A stretch of DNA of 64,000 bases from Cryobacterium roopkundense (GCF_014200405.1 NZ_JACHBQ010000001.1:4278001-4342000), one strand, 5' to 3'; positions 24,825 to 34,829 are shown, counted from the stretch's first letter. Notes: generated from the sequence alone by a model not told the origin. Made by a program: numbers and translations.

Positions 24825-26057
24825 TTAGCCGAAGGCCTCGACGACGGGACGGAACTTCATTTTCGTCTCGGCGAGCTCGTGTTCCGGATTGGAATCGAGA
24901 ACTATGCCGCAACCGGCATATGCCGTCACGTCGCCGGTGCGGCTCACTTGGGCGCAGCGCAGCGCGATAGCCCACTCGCCGTCGCCGTCGGCGCCGACCC
25001 AGCCCACCGGGCCGGCGTAGCGCCCGCGGTCGAACGGCTCCAGCTCGCGAATGAGCGCGAGCGCGCTCTGGGTCGGGGTCCCCGCAACGGCGGCCGTCGG
25101 GTGCAGGGCGGCGATCAAGTCAAGGGAGGTGGATCCGTCGCTGAGTGTGCCCTCGACATCCGTTGCCAGGTGCCACAGGTTGGGAAGCTTCACCGTGAAG
25201 GGGATCTCGCTCGTGGCGAGCACCGACGTGTGCGGGCGCAGCGACTTGAGCACGCTCTGCACCGCGAACTCGTGTTCGTCGCCGTCTTTGCTCGAGGTGG
25301 CGAGGGCCAGGGCGGCCTCGGTGTCGGCCACGGCATCCGCTCCCCGCGAGATCGTGCCAGCGAGCACTCGCGCATTGACCTCCCCGTGGTCGGCGCGAAT
25401 CAGCGTCTCCGGGCTGGAGCCCACGAGCCCGTCGACCGCGTAGGTCCAGCAGTCGGGGTACCCGAGCGCGAGCTTGGTGATGGTGCGCCGCAGGTCTGAT
25501 TCGTCGGGCAGGCGCCCCACGAGGTCGCGGGCGAGCACTACCTTGTTGAGTTCCAGCGACCCGATTCGCCCCACGGCCTCTGCGACGGCCTCCCGGTAGG
25601 CGGCGGGCTTGAGGGCGCCCGGCAGCAGCGAGATGCGGTACTCGTTGCCGAGCGGGTGCAGGGTGAGCGGATGCGCCGGCGCGGCTGACCCGGTGTGCCA
25701 CACGCGGGTCACCCAGCATTGCCCGTTCTCGCGCCCCACGATCACTTCGGGAACGATCAGCACGCTGGTCTCGGCCGAGGACTCGTCGAATGCGAACGCC
25801 CCGAACGCGAGCAGTCCGGTGCCCGTGCGCTGAAGCGGGTCGGTCACAGTGGCCGCGGCCACGACCTCTTGCCACGCGCTCGCGGCATCCGTCATTCGGT
25901 TGGGGCCGGAGAATTCCAGCCGCAACGCGGTACCGACACCGGCGAGCCCCTGGTTGCGACGCATCCAGAGCAGCGGCTGACGCTGATCGAGGAGCAGAAC
26001 CAGTTGGCGGATGTCGGGAATTGGGGTGGTTTCGACCGTTAGGGCCTGCGCATTCAC
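24825..26057 (-). CDS. menF: Isochorismate synthase
   Basis: 410 residues of the chorismate-binding family: LELNKVVLARDLV, SSPETLIRADHGEVNARVLAGT (with Glu and Lys/Arg active-site positions), LHPTAAVAGTPTQ and AYAGCGIVLDSNPEHELAETKMK. It supplies isochorismate to MenD. The GTG start at 26057 is supported by TAGTCT (26069-26064) ending six nt upstream. Divergent from menG. Confidence 0.92.
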   Translation of the reverse strand: MNAQALTVETTPIPDIRQLVLLLDQRQPLLWMRRNQGLAGVGTALRLEFSGPNRMTDAASAWQEVVAAATVTDPLQRTGTGLLAFGAFAFDESSAETSVLIVPEVIVGRENGQCWVTRVWHTGSAAPAHPLTLHPLGNEYRISLLPGALKPAAYREAVAEAVGRIGSLELNKVVLARDLVGRLPDESDLRRTITKLALGYPDCWTYAVDGLVGSSPETLIRADHGEVNARVLAGTISRGADAVADTEAALALATSSKDGDEHEFAVQSVLKSLRPHTSVLATSEIPFTVKLPNLWHLATDVEGTLSDGSTSLDLIAALHPTAAVAGTPTQSALALIRELEPFDRGRYAGPVGWVGADGDGEWAIALRCAQVSRTGDVTAYAGCGIVLDSNPEHELAETKMKFRPVVEAFG

Positions 26058-26121
26058 CTGATTAGACTACGCCCGCCCGTGTGTCCATCTGTCGTACGCC
26101 CGCGCGATCTAGACTGGTGTG

Positions 26122-26865
26122 GTGAATAGAGCAGACCTCAACAAACGGCCCGCGCAGGTGGCTGCCATGTTCGACGAGGTTGCGGCGCACTACGACCGCA
26201 CCAACGCCGTGCTGTCCATGGGCAATGCCACCCTGTGGCGCGTCGCCACCACGCGCGCCGTCGGCCCGAAGCGGGGAGAGCGCATCCTCGACATCGCCGC
26301 CGGCACAGGCACATCGAGTGCCGCGCTCACGCGCACGGGCGCCCAGGTCGTGGCCGCGGACTTCTCCGAGGGCATGATCGAGGTCGGGCGCCAGCGTCAC
26401 GCCGACAACCCGAACATCGAGTTTGTGCAGGCGGATGCCACAGCGCTGCCGTTCGCGGACGGCGAGTTCGACGCTGTCACCATTTCCTTCGGCCTGCGCA
26501 ATGTCGTGGAGCCCCAAAAGGCGCTCGCCGAGTTCTACAGGGTCACCAAGCCCGGCGGGCGCGTCGTGATCTGCGAGTTCTCCACACCACCGCTCACCCC
26601 GGTGCGAGTGGGCTACTTCGCGTACCTCAACCACGTGATGCCCGCCATCGTGCGCCTGGCATCGTCGAACGCGGAGGCCTACGACTACCTGGGCGAGTCG
26701 ATCGCGGCCTGGCCGGATCAGGCCACGCTGAGCGGTTGGTTGCGGGGCGCGGGCTACGAGGGAGTTGCCTACCGCAACCTCACCCTCGGTATCGTGGCCC
26801 TGCACCGCGGGGTCAAGTCCCCCGACGCGCAGCCCGCAGCGGCATCGACCGACGCGACCTCCTAG
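26122..26865 (+). CDS. menG: Demethylmenaquinone methyltransferase
   Basis: About 247 residues, UbiE/MenG-type SAM methyltransferase: FDEVAAHYDRTNAVLSMG, motif I ILDIAAGTGTSS, DFSEGMIEVG, and the UbiE signature ISFGLRNVVEPQKALAEFYRVTKPGGRVV. It performs the last step of menaquinone synthesis. GTG 26122 is preferred over the adjacent GTG 26119 because TAGACT at 26110-26115 ends exactly six nt before it. Confidence 0.92.
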   Translation: MNRADLNKRPAQVAAMFDEVAAHYDRTNAVLSMGNATLWRVATTRAVGPKRGERILDIAAGTGTSSAALTRTGAQVVAADFSEGMIEVGRQRHADNPNIEFVQADATALPFADGEFDAVTISFGLRNVVEPQKALAEFYRVTKPGGRVVICEFSTPPLTPVRVGYFAYLNHVMPAIVRLASSNAEAYDYLGESIAAWPDQATLSGWLRGAGYEGVAYRNLTLGIVALHRGVKSPDAQPAAASTDATS

Positions 26866-26896
26866 CTCTTTTCTTACTCTTCGTTAGGCTGACACA

Positions 26897-27967
26897 GTGA
26901 AACCCAGAGCCCCCGTGGTGCGGCGGAGCCCCTCCGTGACGAGTCAGCTCGGCTTGAGCGAGCGTATTTTCGCGACGGCGGCCGACCGTGGCCTTGCAGC
27001 CAACATCGACGCCGGCATCGAAGACGTCGAGTCCTCGCTCATCACCGAACTCGTCTACGCGAACGAAATCGCGAACGTGACCACGCGGTATCTCTTCGAT
27101 GCCGGCGGAAAGCGCGTTCGCCCGATGCTCGCCCTGCTCACCTCGCACCTCGGTGACGGCGCGGTTCCCGACGTGATCACCGCGGCCAGCGCCATCGAGC
27201 TCACCCATCTCGCCTCGCTGTACCACGACGACGTGATGGACGACTCGGACAAGCGACGGGGCGTGCCCAGCGCGCAGGCCGTGTGGGGAAATTCGATTGC
27301 CATTCTCACCGGGGATTTGCTGTTCGCGAGAGCCAGTCAGCTGATGGCACGTCTCGGTGAGCGGGCCATCCGCTTGCAGGCGGCCACCTTCGAGCGTCTG
27401 GTGCTCGGGCAGTTTCGGGAGACTGTGGGACCGCAACCCGGTCAGGATCCCGTGCAGCACTACATCGGAGTGCTCGCCGACAAGACAGGGTCGCTCATTG
27501 CCGCGGCAGCGCAGGCCGGCATCGTGTTCTCCAACGCCCCGGCAGAGTACGAGCAGCCGGTGGTGACGTTCGGCGAGAAAATCGGAGTGGCCTTCCAGTT
27601 GATCGACGACGTTCTCGACCTGTCGCCGCAGCCCGAGCAGACCGGCAAGGTGCCCGGCACCGACCTGCGCGCCGGCGTCGTGACCCTCCCACTGCTTCGG
27701 CTGCGCGAGCGCGCCCCGAGCAGTGAAGCGGATGCAGCGCTGCTCGCCCGCTTGGAACGTGACGTGATGACGAGCAACGGCATCGCCACCGAGGCCGCCG
27801 ATTCCGCCATCACGGCCCTGCGCGAACACCCTGTGACCGCCGAAACTTTGGCCGAGGCCCATTCCTGGGCCCGTGACGCCGTTGCCGCCCTCTCGCCGTT
27901 GCCCGCCGGGCCGGTGAAGAAGGCGCTCACCCGATTCGCCGAGACCATCGTCGAGCGATCCAGCTAG
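26897..27967 (+). CDS. Polyprenyl diphosphate synthase (menaquinone side chain)
   Basis: 356 residues. First Asp-rich motif LYHDDVMDDSDKRRG and second FQLIDDVLDLSPQ of trans-prenyltransferases; GGKRVRPMLALL near residue 72. Its place between menG and the reductase, and its long-chain type sequence, suggest it makes the menaquinone tail. Small residues rather than bulky aromatics near the first motif fit a long product; exact chain length cannot be read. TAGGCT (26885-26890) ends six nt before the GTG. Confidence 0.9.
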   Translation: MKPRAPVVRRSPSVTSQLGLSERIFATAADRGLAANIDAGIEDVESSLITELVYANEIANVTTRYLFDAGGKRVRPMLALLTSHLGDGAVPDVITAASAIELTHLASLYHDDVMDDSDKRRGVPSAQAVWGNSIAILTGDLLFARASQLMARLGERAIRLQAATFERLVLGQFRETVGPQPGQDPVQHYIGVLADKTGSLIAAAAQAGIVFSNAPAEYEQPVVTFGEKIGVAFQLIDDVLDLSPQPEQTGKVPGTDLRAGVVTLPLLRLRERAPSSEADAALLARLERDVMTSNGIATEAADSAITALREHPVTAETLAEAHSWARDAVAALSPLPAGPVKKALTRFAETIVERSS

Positions 27968-27977
27968 AAAGGTCTCA

Positions 27978-29357
27978 GTGACCAAATTACGATTGGCCAT
28001 CGTCGGCGCAGGACCAGCAGGCATTTACGCCGCGGATATCCTGCTGAAGGCGGAACGCAATTTCGAGGTGTCGATCGACCTGTTCGACCAGCTGCCCGCC
28101 CCGTACGGGCTCGTGCGATACGGGGTGGCCCCCGACCACCCGCGCATCAAGGGCATCATCACGGCCCTCCGCGGCGTGCTCGACAGCGGGGACATCCGCG
28201 TGTTCGGCAACGTGCGCTTCGGCGTCGACATCACCCTCGACGACCTCAAGAAGCACTACAACGCGGTGATCTTCTCGACGGGAGCCGTGAAAGACGCCGA
28301 CCTGAAGATTCCGGGTGCAGACCTCGAGGGCTCCTACGGCGCCGCCGATTTCGTGAGCTGGTTCGACGGGCACCCCGACGTGCCGCGCACTTGGCCGCTC
28401 GAGGCGAAAGAGATCGCCGTGATCGGCAACGGCAACGTGGCCCTCGACGTGGCACGGATGCTCGTCAAGCACGCCGACGACCTGCTGCCCACCGAGATCC
28501 CCGAGAACGTCTACGCCGGGCTCAGTGCCTCCCCGGTGACCGACGTGCACATCTTCGGGCGCCGCGGACCGACATCCGTTAAATTCACGCCGCTGGAGCT
28601 GCGCGAGCTCGGCGAACTTCGCGACGTGGACATGATCCTGCACGACGAGGACTTCGACTACGACGATGCCGCGCGTGACGCCGTGAAAAGCAACAAGCAG
28701 GTGTTCGTGATCGACAAGGTGCTGAACCAGTGGCGCCAGCGCGAGACTGGCAGCGCGAGCCGCCGCTTGCACCTGCACTTCTTTGCCAAGCCGCTCGAGG
28801 TCGTCGATGATGGCACGGGCCGGGTGGACGCGTTCCGCTGGGAACGCACGAAGCGCGACGGCGCCGGCGGTGTCGTGGGCACCGGGGAGATCCGCGAGAT
28901 TCCGGTGCAGGCCGTCTACAGGGCGGTCGGCTATTTCGGCTCCGAGCTGCCCGACGTGCCGTTCGACAAGAAGCGTGGTGTGATTCCCAACCGCGAGGGA
29001 CAGGTGCTGCGGCGCGACCCCGAGGCCGGCACCGGGCTGTTCAACCAGCAGATGTACGGCGTCTACGCCACCGGGTGGATCAAGCGCGGGCCGGTGGGTC
29101 TGATCGGCCACACCAAGAGCGATGCGATGGAGACGATCCGCCACCTCATCAACGACCTCGGCAACTGGTGGCGGCCCGAGTCCCCGTCGGAGGAGAGCAT
29201 TGTGGCCCTGCTCGACGAGCGCGGCGTGAAATACACCGGGCTCGACGGCTGGCACAACCTTGACCAGCACGAGCTCGCCCTGGGTGAGGCGTCAGGTCGT
29301 ACCCGAATCAAGGTCGTCCCCCGCGAAGAAATGGTAACCATCTCCCGCGCGGAGTAG
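27978..29357 (+). CDS. FprA-type ferredoxin/flavodoxin-NADP+ reductase
   Basis: 459 residues, adrenodoxin-reductase-like. FAD site LAIVGAGPAGIYAADILL at the N-terminus, PYGLVRYGVAPDHPRIK signature, NADP site AVIGNGNVALDVARML, and C-terminal GVYATGWIKRGPVGLIGHTKSDA. It moves electrons between NADPH and ferredoxin-like proteins. It starts 10 nt after the prenyl synthase stop with a GAAAGG ribosome site, so it is in that operon. Confidence 0.9.
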   Translation: MTKLRLAIVGAGPAGIYAADILLKAERNFEVSIDLFDQLPAPYGLVRYGVAPDHPRIKGIITALRGVLDSGDIRVFGNVRFGVDITLDDLKKHYNAVIFSTGAVKDADLKIPGADLEGSYGAADFVSWFDGHPDVPRTWPLEAKEIAVIGNGNVALDVARMLVKHADDLLPTEIPENVYAGLSASPVTDVHIFGRRGPTSVKFTPLELRELGELRDVDMILHDEDFDYDDAARDAVKSNKQVFVIDKVLNQWRQRETGSASRRLHLHFFAKPLEVVDDGTGRVDAFRWERTKRDGAGGVVGTGEIREIPVQAVYRAVGYFGSELPDVPFDKKRGVIPNREGQVLRRDPEAGTGLFNQQMYGVYATGWIKRGPVGLIGHTKSDAMETIRHLINDLGNWWRPESPSEESIVALLDERGVKYTGLDGWHNLDQHELALGEASGRTRIKVVPREEMVTISRAE

Positions 29358-29362
29358 CCCCT

Positions 29363-29587
29363 CTCTGCACGGGGCCCGGGCCCGGAACGTGGGCCCAGTC
29401 TAGAAACTGGGCCCCGGTTCAGAGGGTGGGCCCGGTAGGCCAGAGGAATGCCCGCGTGCACGTGACGCCCCGTGTCATGCGGCGCGGCCACGGTCGCCGA
29501 GGGCGCGACCGACCTCTGCACGGGGCCCGGGCCCGGAACGTGGGCCCAGTCTAGAAACTGGACCCCGGTTCAGAAGGTGGACCCCGG
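29363..29587. repeat. Pair of about 73-bp direct repeats
   Basis: Copies at 29363-29434 and 29514-29587 share CTCTGCACGGGGCCCGGGCC through the AAACTGG block with only a few differences, separated by about 80 bp. Each contains GGGCCCAGT-CTAGAA-ACTGGGCCC, a near-perfect hairpin in copy 1 and mismatched in copy 2. They lie between convergent genes. Function unknown. Confidence 0.75.
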
Positions 29588-29618
29588 AGGTCGGCGGTCC
29601 CGGCCCAGGGCAGCTGGG

Positions 29619-30107
29619 CTAGCGGAAGTTCACAAACTGCAGGGCCACGTCGAGGTCCTTGCCCTTGAGCAGGGCCATCACAGCCTGCAGGTCGTCGCGG
29701 CTTTTGGAGCTCACGCGCAGTTCGTCGCCCTGAATCTGGCTCTTGACGCCCTTGGGCCCCTCATCGCGGATAATCTTGCCGATCTTCTTCGCGTTCTCCT
29801 GATCGATGCCAGCCTTCATGCTGGTCTCGATGCGGTATTCCTTGCCCGACGCGAACGGCTCGCCGGCGTCGAGACTGCGCAGCGAGATGCCGCGCTTGAT
29901 GAGCTTGGCCTCGAACACCTCGAGGATGGCCTTGACACGCTCCTCGGTGTTCGCCTTCATGAGTACCTTCTCGCCGCTCATCGCGATCGAGGCGCCCACA
30001 TTCTTGAAGTCGTAGCGCTGTGCGACTTCCTTGTGAGCCTGGTTGAGGGCGTTGTCGACCTCCATCGGGTCGACCTTGCTGACGATGTCGAACGTTGAGT
30101 CTGCCAT
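29619..30107 (-). CDS. YajQ-family nucleotide (cyclic di-GMP) binding protein
   Basis: 162 residues: [20 protein letters not shown] start, [15 protein letters not shown], and the conserved end [20 protein letters not shown]...ALQFVNFR. Two RRM-like folds. Some members bind cyclic di-GMP or cyclic nucleotides; the binding here is unproven. TATCAT (30120-30115) lies 7 nt before the ATG. Confidence 0.9.
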   Translation of the reverse strand: MADSTFDIVSKVDPMEVDNALNQAHKEVAQRYDFKNVGASIAMSGEKVLMKANTEERVKAILEVFEAKLIKRGISLRSLDAGEPFASGKEYRIETSMKAGIDQENAKKIGKIIRDEGPKGVKSQIQGDELRVSSKSRDDLQAVMALLKGKDLDVALQFVNFR

Positions 30108-30145
30108 GCCTGCAATGATATCCGGTCGTCGCGCGGCCCCCGCCG

Positions 30146-31168
30146 TCAGCGGGGAGGGGCGGCCGTGCTGGAGCGCTGCTTCAGCTCGAAGGGCATGCTG
30201 ATGTTCAGGCCCACCGGCTCGACTGGGCGGTCCCGGAGCTGTTCCATGAGAACGTCCACGGCCTTCTCGCCCTGGCCCTGCGGAAATTGCGCGATGGTGG
30301 TGAGGCCGAAGAAGTCGGCCAGCTCGTGGTCATCGACTCCGATCACCGATATGTCGCCCGGAACGGTCAGCCCAAGGTCGCGGGCCGCGAGGATGCATCC
30401 GATGGCCATCTCGTCCGATGCCGCGAAAATGGCGGTCGGACGGTCGTGGTCACGTTCGAGCAGGCGACGTGCGGCCTGGTAGCCGCCGCGCATGGTGAAA
30501 TCGGCCGGTTCGAAGAGCTCCGCCCAGACGCCGATGCCGGCGGTCTCCAGTGCGGCTTCGTAGCCGATGCGACGGTTAGTGGGCAGGTGAAAGTCAAGGT
30601 CAAATTCCTTGCTACCGCCCACATGTCCGATGCGCGTGTGGCCGAGGGAGAGCAGGTGTTCCGTCGCGAGCCGGGCGACGGCTCGGTCGTCGATCGTGAG
30701 AGTGCGCACGCCGCCGATGGGGCCGCCCACGCCCACCAAGGGCTTGCCCACGGCGTAGAGGCGGTCGACCTCGTGTTCGGTGAGCTCGAGGGACACGGCG
30801 ATCACGGCATCCAGTCGCTGGCGCAGCAGGAAATTGTCGAACACACTCGCGCGCTCGTCCCCGCCACCGGCGAGGTTGTAGAGGGTGAGGTCGTAGCCGT
30901 TACGCAGGAGGGCACGCTGGGCGCCCTCGACGACGCTCGGAAAAAACCAGCCACCGAGGAAGGGAATGACGACGCCGATGTTCTTCGTACGACCGGATGC
31001 GAGACTCGACGCGCTCGCCGACACCACGTACCCGAGTTGCTCGGCTGCGGCCTCGACCTTGAGGCGCGTGGCGGCGGAGACGGGCCCCTTGCCGCTCAGC
31101 GTGCGCGACACCGTTGCCGTGGACACTCCGGCGAGGCGGGCGACGTCCTCAATTCCGGCCATGGGCAT
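30146..31168 (-). CDS. LacI-family transcriptional repressor
   Basis: 340 residues from ATG 31168 (or 31162). [29 protein letters not shown] followed by hinge helix [19 protein letters not shown] and a periplasmic-binding-like effector domain ([26 protein letters not shown]). Effector is probably a sugar. Two LacI-type operators occur at 36536 and 36630 in front of the glucosidase/ABC locus, 5 kb away; regulation of that locus by this protein is inference. Confidence 0.9.
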   Translation of the reverse strand: MPMAGIEDVARLAGVSTATVSRTLSGKGPVSAATRLKVEAAAEQLGYVVSASASSLASGRTKNIGVVIPFLGGWFFPSVVEGAQRALLRNGYDLTLYNLAGGGDERASVFDNFLLRQRLDAVIAVSLELTEHEVDRLYAVGKPLVGVGGPIGGVRTLTIDDRAVARLATEHLLSLGHTRIGHVGGSKEFDLDFHLPTNRRIGYEAALETAGIGVWAELFEPADFTMRGGYQAARRLLERDHDRPTAIFAASDEMAIGCILAARDLGLTVPGDISVIGVDDHELADFFGLTTIAQFPQGQGEKAVDVLMEQLRDRPVEPVGLNISMPFELKQRSSTAAPPR

Positions 31169-31240
31169 CCTGTCGAGTCGAGAAAAGTGCGGGTGATTGA
31201 TCTTATCGAGGGGATTTTCCAGCCGGGTGCAGGGGCTGAT

Positions 31241-31270
31241 TTCACGCTGGGGCACTTCGTCTTGTATTCT
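31241..31270 (+). promoter_or_regulatory. Probable tRNA-Tyr promoter
   Basis: TTCACG (31241-31246), 18-bp spacer, TATTCT (31265-31270), placing transcription start about 40 nt before the tRNA. Confidence 0.45.
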
Positions 31271-31316
31271 AAATTCGCACGTCCGATTCGGTGAGTCATC
31301 AAGTCGGACAGCAGCT

Positions 31317-31398
31317 GGCGAGTTACCCAAGCGGCCAAAGGGATCTGACTGTAAATCAGACGGCGTAGCCTTCGTGAGTTCGAACCTCGCACTCGCCA
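31317..31398 (+). tRNA. tRNA-Tyr (anticodon GTA)
   Basis: Acceptor GGCGAGT/ACTCGCC pairs fully; anticodon stem TCTGA-CTGTAAA-TCAGA gives GTA; a long variable arm (class II) and GAGTTCGAACCTC T arm are visible. 82 nt including discriminator A. CCA is not encoded. Confidence 0.95.
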
Positions 31399-31408
31399 CA
31401 CGCAGTGA

Positions 31409-31441
31409 ACGGGCCCGGAGAAATCCGGGCCCGTTTTTTTC
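31409..31441 (+). terminator. Terminator after tRNA-Tyr
   Basis: ACGGGCCCGG-AGAAAT-CCGGGCCCGT with a run of T's from 31434. Confidence 0.9.
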
Positions 31442-31491
31442 GTTCACCGGTCGTTCGGCTGGTGGGGTGGTGCATCACGTAGCGTGGAAGC

Positions 31492-32316
31492 ATGACTCGC
31501 GCCGTTTCGACCGACCTGCTCTCCCTGGCCCGCACGATTGCGCTCGAAGCCGGCGCGCTCGCCTTTCGCCGCCGCGCCGAGGGAGTGAACATCGCGGCCT
31601 CGAAGTCATCCCCTGAAGACGTGGTCACCGACGCCGACCGCGAGGTGGAGACGCTCATACGCGCCCGCCTCGCCGACGCTCGGCCGCACGACGGCTTCTA
31701 TGGCGAGGAATCCGAGGCGACCGCCGGATCGAGTGGGCTCACGTGGGTGGTCGACCCCATCGACGGAACCGTCAACTACCTCTACGGCATCCCGCACTAT
31801 GCGGTCAGCATCGCCGTCGTCGCGGGCGACCCAGCGCCGAGCAGTTGGACCGCCCTCGCCGGGGCCGTCATCAATCCCGCACTCGGCGAGCTCTATACGG
31901 CTGCGGCGGGGGAAGGGTCGTTCCTCAACGATCGCCCTCTGAAGGTGAAGACCGGTGTGCCCCTCTCTCTGGCGCTGGCCGGAACCGGTTTCGGGTATGA
32001 AGCGCCGCGACGCCTGTGGCAGGCCGCAGTCGTGCAGGGTCTCATCGGCGAGGTGCGGGATATCCGTCGTATGGGAGCCGCCGCCCTCGACCTGTGTGCC
32101 GTGGCGACGGGTCGCCTCGACGTGTATTACGAGCGGGGCTTGCAGCCGTGGGACCACGCGGCCGGCGCGCTGGTGGCGGCCGAGGCCGGTGCCAAGGTCG
32201 GTGCTTTTGGCGCCGACTCCGAGGGAAAGGATCTTCTGATTGCCGCCGCCCCCGATCTCTACTTGGCTTTCGAACCGCTCCTAGCCGGGCTTTTTGCCCG
32301 GCTAGCCAGGGAATAA
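31492..32316 (+). CDS. Inositol monophosphatase-family phosphatase
   Basis: 274 residues. Metal and catalytic motifs: GEESEA (Glu), WVVDPIDGTVNYLYG (DPIDGT) and WDHAAGALVAAEAG (WD). It hydrolyses inositol phosphate or related sugar phosphates (histidinol-phosphate or fructose-bisphosphate activity cannot be excluded). TAGCGT (31480-31485) ends six nt before the ATG, fitting a leaderless transcript. Confidence 0.88.
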   Translation: MTRAVSTDLLSLARTIALEAGALAFRRRAEGVNIAASKSSPEDVVTDADREVETLIRARLADARPHDGFYGEESEATAGSSGLTWVVDPIDGTVNYLYGIPHYAVSIAVVAGDPAPSSWTALAGAVINPALGELYTAAAGEGSFLNDRPLKVKTGVPLSLALAGTGFGYEAPRRLWQAAVVQGLIGEVRDIRRMGAAALDLCAVATGRLDVYYERGLQPWDHAAGALVAAEAGAKVGAFGADSEGKDLLIAAAPDLYLAFEPLLAGLFARLARE

Positions 32317-32486
32317 CGGGGAAATCTCGTTCGCGGGAGCGGCCCCGGTTCGAGGTGCAATTGCTTGCTGAATGTGGTTTTTCGCTCCCCGCGGGGTACC
32401 CTTGACCGATTCATTATATTTCGTTTCGGCTAGATCGAGCAACAAAGCCACATTAGTTTTTTGCCCGCCGCGTAGAAAGAGCCCTT

Positions 32487-33752
32487 TTGTCACGTCACTC
32501 CAGCCCCTCAGATGCCCCCGTGTCTGACGCGAGTGACGCTTCACAACCCGCTCTCCCTCTCACCCGACGCGAGTTGCGCGAGCGCGAGCGTCAGGCCTCG
32601 ACGGCCGGCCCGGTCTCCGATGCCACGCCGATGGTCACAGCGGATGCCGCGGTGTCGCCCGATCTCGTCGCTTCGATCGTCCAGGCGCCGCTCACCGAAG
32701 AAGCCGAGTCTGTCCCAGCCAGCCAGCTCGCGGAGCCCGATCTCGAGGCCGCCGTCGTTACCGAGTCAGACCGGGTGATTGCTGCGCCCGCGGCGGCCGA
32801 CGCCCGCGACTCCGACGCTGACATTCTCCTCACGCCGGGCAAGACGTCAACAACCTCGATCCCGCTCCCCACTCGCTCCCAGCTGCGCAGCGACGAGTTT
32901 GCCCGCACGACGCGGCCGCGCCGGCTCCGCGTCGACGAGCCCGACACGACCCCTGCGGCCGCCTACGCGCCGCAGCGCACCTTCGTGCCGGCCTCCGCCC
33001 TTCCCCGCGCTTCACCGCACGCGCAGCCCGTCAGTGATCGCATGCGCAAGTTTGTGGCCAAGAGCATGACCGTGGCGGCCATGTCTTTCGTCGCGCTGAT
33101 GGCGGTTTCCACATCGCTGCCGGCCCAGGCGCTGCTGTCGACGGCCGACGTGCAGGCATCCGCTCTCGCGGCGCAGCGTCCGAGTCAGGATGAGGGTGTA
33201 CAAACCCTCGATCTCGCCGGTGGCGACACCATCACGGTTGAACGCGACGGCTACGAGACGAGCACCATCGCGGAATTCGCGGCCGCAAGCGGAATCCGCA
33301 TGGAAGCAACCTTCACCAACAACCCCAATGGCACGATCCAGTGGCCCTTCGCCGTCGGCGTGCACATCGGCGACCAGATCGGTCCGCGCAGTTGTGCCGG
33401 CTGCTCTGCGAACCACGGCGGCCAGGACTTCAACCCGGGTCTCGGCGCTCCGATTCAGTCCATCGCCGATGGCGTCGTGAGCCTCGCCGAAGACGGCGAG
33501 GGCAGCCTCGGCGTGCACATGATCATCGACCACATGATCGACGGCAAGCTTGTCTCGAGCGTGTACGCGCACATGATCCACGGATCCATGAACTTCAAGA
33601 CCGGCGACGTCGTCAAGGTGGGCCAGGTCATCGGCAAGACCGGAAGCACCGGAATGTCCACGGGCCCGCACCTGCACTTTGAGATCCGAGACGGCGGCAT
33701 CGACGGCACCAAGATCGACCCGCTCGCCTGGCTCTACGCCAACACGAACTAA
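32487..33752 (+). CDS. M23-family cell-wall metallopeptidase
   Basis: 421 residues from TTG 32487. A long cytosolic or disordered N-terminal part (about 1-185), a single hydrophobic segment (VAAMSFVALMAVSTSLPAQA, about 192-211), then a LytM domain with zinc ligands NHGGQDFNPG (HxxxD) and GPHLHFEI (HxH). It should cleave peptidoglycan cross-links outside the cell, perhaps in division. The 170-nt leader (32317-32486) is unusual for this genome where many genes are leaderless, but no riboswitch class is recognised in it. Confidence 0.85.
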   Translation: MSRHSSPSDAPVSDASDASQPALPLTRRELRERERQASTAGPVSDATPMVTADAAVSPDLVASIVQAPLTEEAESVPASQLAEPDLEAAVVTESDRVIAAPAAADARDSDADILLTPGKTSTTSIPLPTRSQLRSDEFARTTRPRRLRVDEPDTTPAAAYAPQRTFVPASALPRASPHAQPVSDRMRKFVAKSMTVAAMSFVALMAVSTSLPAQALLSTADVQASALAAQRPSQDEGVQTLDLAGGDTITVERDGYETSTIAEFAAASGIRMEATFTNNPNGTIQWPFAVGVHIGDQIGPRSCAGCSANHGGQDFNPGLGAPIQSIADGVVSLAEDGEGSLGVHMIIDHMIDGKLVSSVYAHMIHGSMNFKTGDVVKVGQVIGKTGSTGMSTGPHLHFEIRDGGIDGTKIDPLAWLYANTN

Positions 33753-33845
33753 CTCTCGAGCGTCGCTCGTTTCCGCGAGGGCTGGTGGCGTCGGGTGAGC
33801 CGCTTGGGCGGGACGATCCGCCCGCTTTCGCGGGGATGGCAGGGG

Positions 33846-34646
33846 CTACGCCGCCGGAGGAACCGGGATGCCGGCGCGGCCACGAACGAAGGCCTCGAGA
33901 ACCTCGCGTGACATCGGCAGCTGAGCGAGCCAGCCCAGGCTCGTCTGCGTGCCGACGCCGTCTCTTTTGTCGCCGTCAGTCGACCCGAGGGCGACAACCT
34001 GGTCGTGCAGGCCCTCCTTTTTCACGTCGAGGCGATTGGCGACATCCGCTGCCTGTTTGAGGTCGGCGAGCAGGGTTTCGCGTACGGCGCCGTGGTACTT
34101 GTAGTAGATCTTGTGCTCAAGGCTGGCCCAGAAGTCCATGGCGATGGTGCGGATCTGAATCTCCACAGTGACCTGCTGCACGCGATCCGACATGAAGACC
34201 GGCACTCCCACGAGCAGATGCAGGCTCTGGTAGCCGTTGGGTTTGGGGGAGGCGATGTAGTCCTTCACCTGCAGCACCGTGACGTCCTTCTGCCCGGTGA
34301 GCAGATCGCGAATGCGATAGGTGTCGGAGACGAAACTGCAGGTGATGCGGATTCCTGCGATGTCCTGAATCTGGTCGCGAATCTCGTCGAGGGCCAGCGG
34401 GCAGCCCTTACGCAGGGCCTTTTTCAGGATGCCGTCAGACGACTTCAGTCGAGAGCTCACATGCTCGATCGGGCTGTAGTCGTGAATCGAACTGAACTCT
34501 TCCTTGAGGATGTTGATCTTCGTCATCATCTCGTCGGTCGCGAACTTGTAGGCCATCATGAACCGCGTGAGCTCAGTCTTGAGTTCGCGCATGGCCTGCA
34601 GCTGGCTGTACTCAGCCAGCGTGCTGTCGTCGACCTCGTCAGTCAC
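33846..34646 (-). CDS. Small alarmone synthetase (RelA/SpoT domain)
   Basis: 266 residues. RelA/SpoT nucleotidyltransferase motifs: SPIEHVSSRLKS, DIAGIRITCSFVSDTYRI, KDYIASPKPNGYQSLHL and VEIQIRTIAMDFWASLEHKI. No HD hydrolase, TGS or ACT domain, so it is a stand-alone (p)ppGpp synthetase. The C-terminal 50 residues are less conserved. Confidence 0.9.
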   Translation of the reverse strand: MTDEVDDSTLAEYSQLQAMRELKTELTRFMMAYKFATDEMMTKINILKEEFSSIHDYSPIEHVSSRLKSSDGILKKALRKGCPLALDEIRDQIQDIAGIRITCSFVSDTYRIRDLLTGQKDVTVLQVKDYIASPKPNGYQSLHLLVGVPVFMSDRVQQVTVEIQIRTIAMDFWASLEHKIYYKYHGAVRETLLADLKQAADVANRLDVKKEGLHDQVVALGSTDGDKRDGVGTQTSLGWLAQLPMSREVLEAFVRGRAGIPVPPAA

Positions 34647-34829
34647 TGTTCCCCCTCGATGTACGAATCAGCCAGTGTGCCACCGGCCCTTGTGCGTATA
34701 CCCCGGGTGGGGAGCGGATGCTCAGGGGCGCGACCTGGGAAGGCCGCGCTCCGGGGGTGCCGCGGAGCCGCCGTAAGACCCGCTCTCACGGGGAAAAACG
34801 CGAGAGCGGGCAGCGGGCGGGGTCGTCTG

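Noticed and set aside
9587..27967. Complete menaquinone operon
   Set aside because: menB and menH are not present and genes lie on both strands with unrelated genes between; it is a locus, not one operon.
32317..32486. Riboswitch (for example c-di-AMP type) ahead of the M23 peptidase
   Set aside because: The leader does not show the conserved c-di-AMP riboswitch sequence blocks, and no other class fits.
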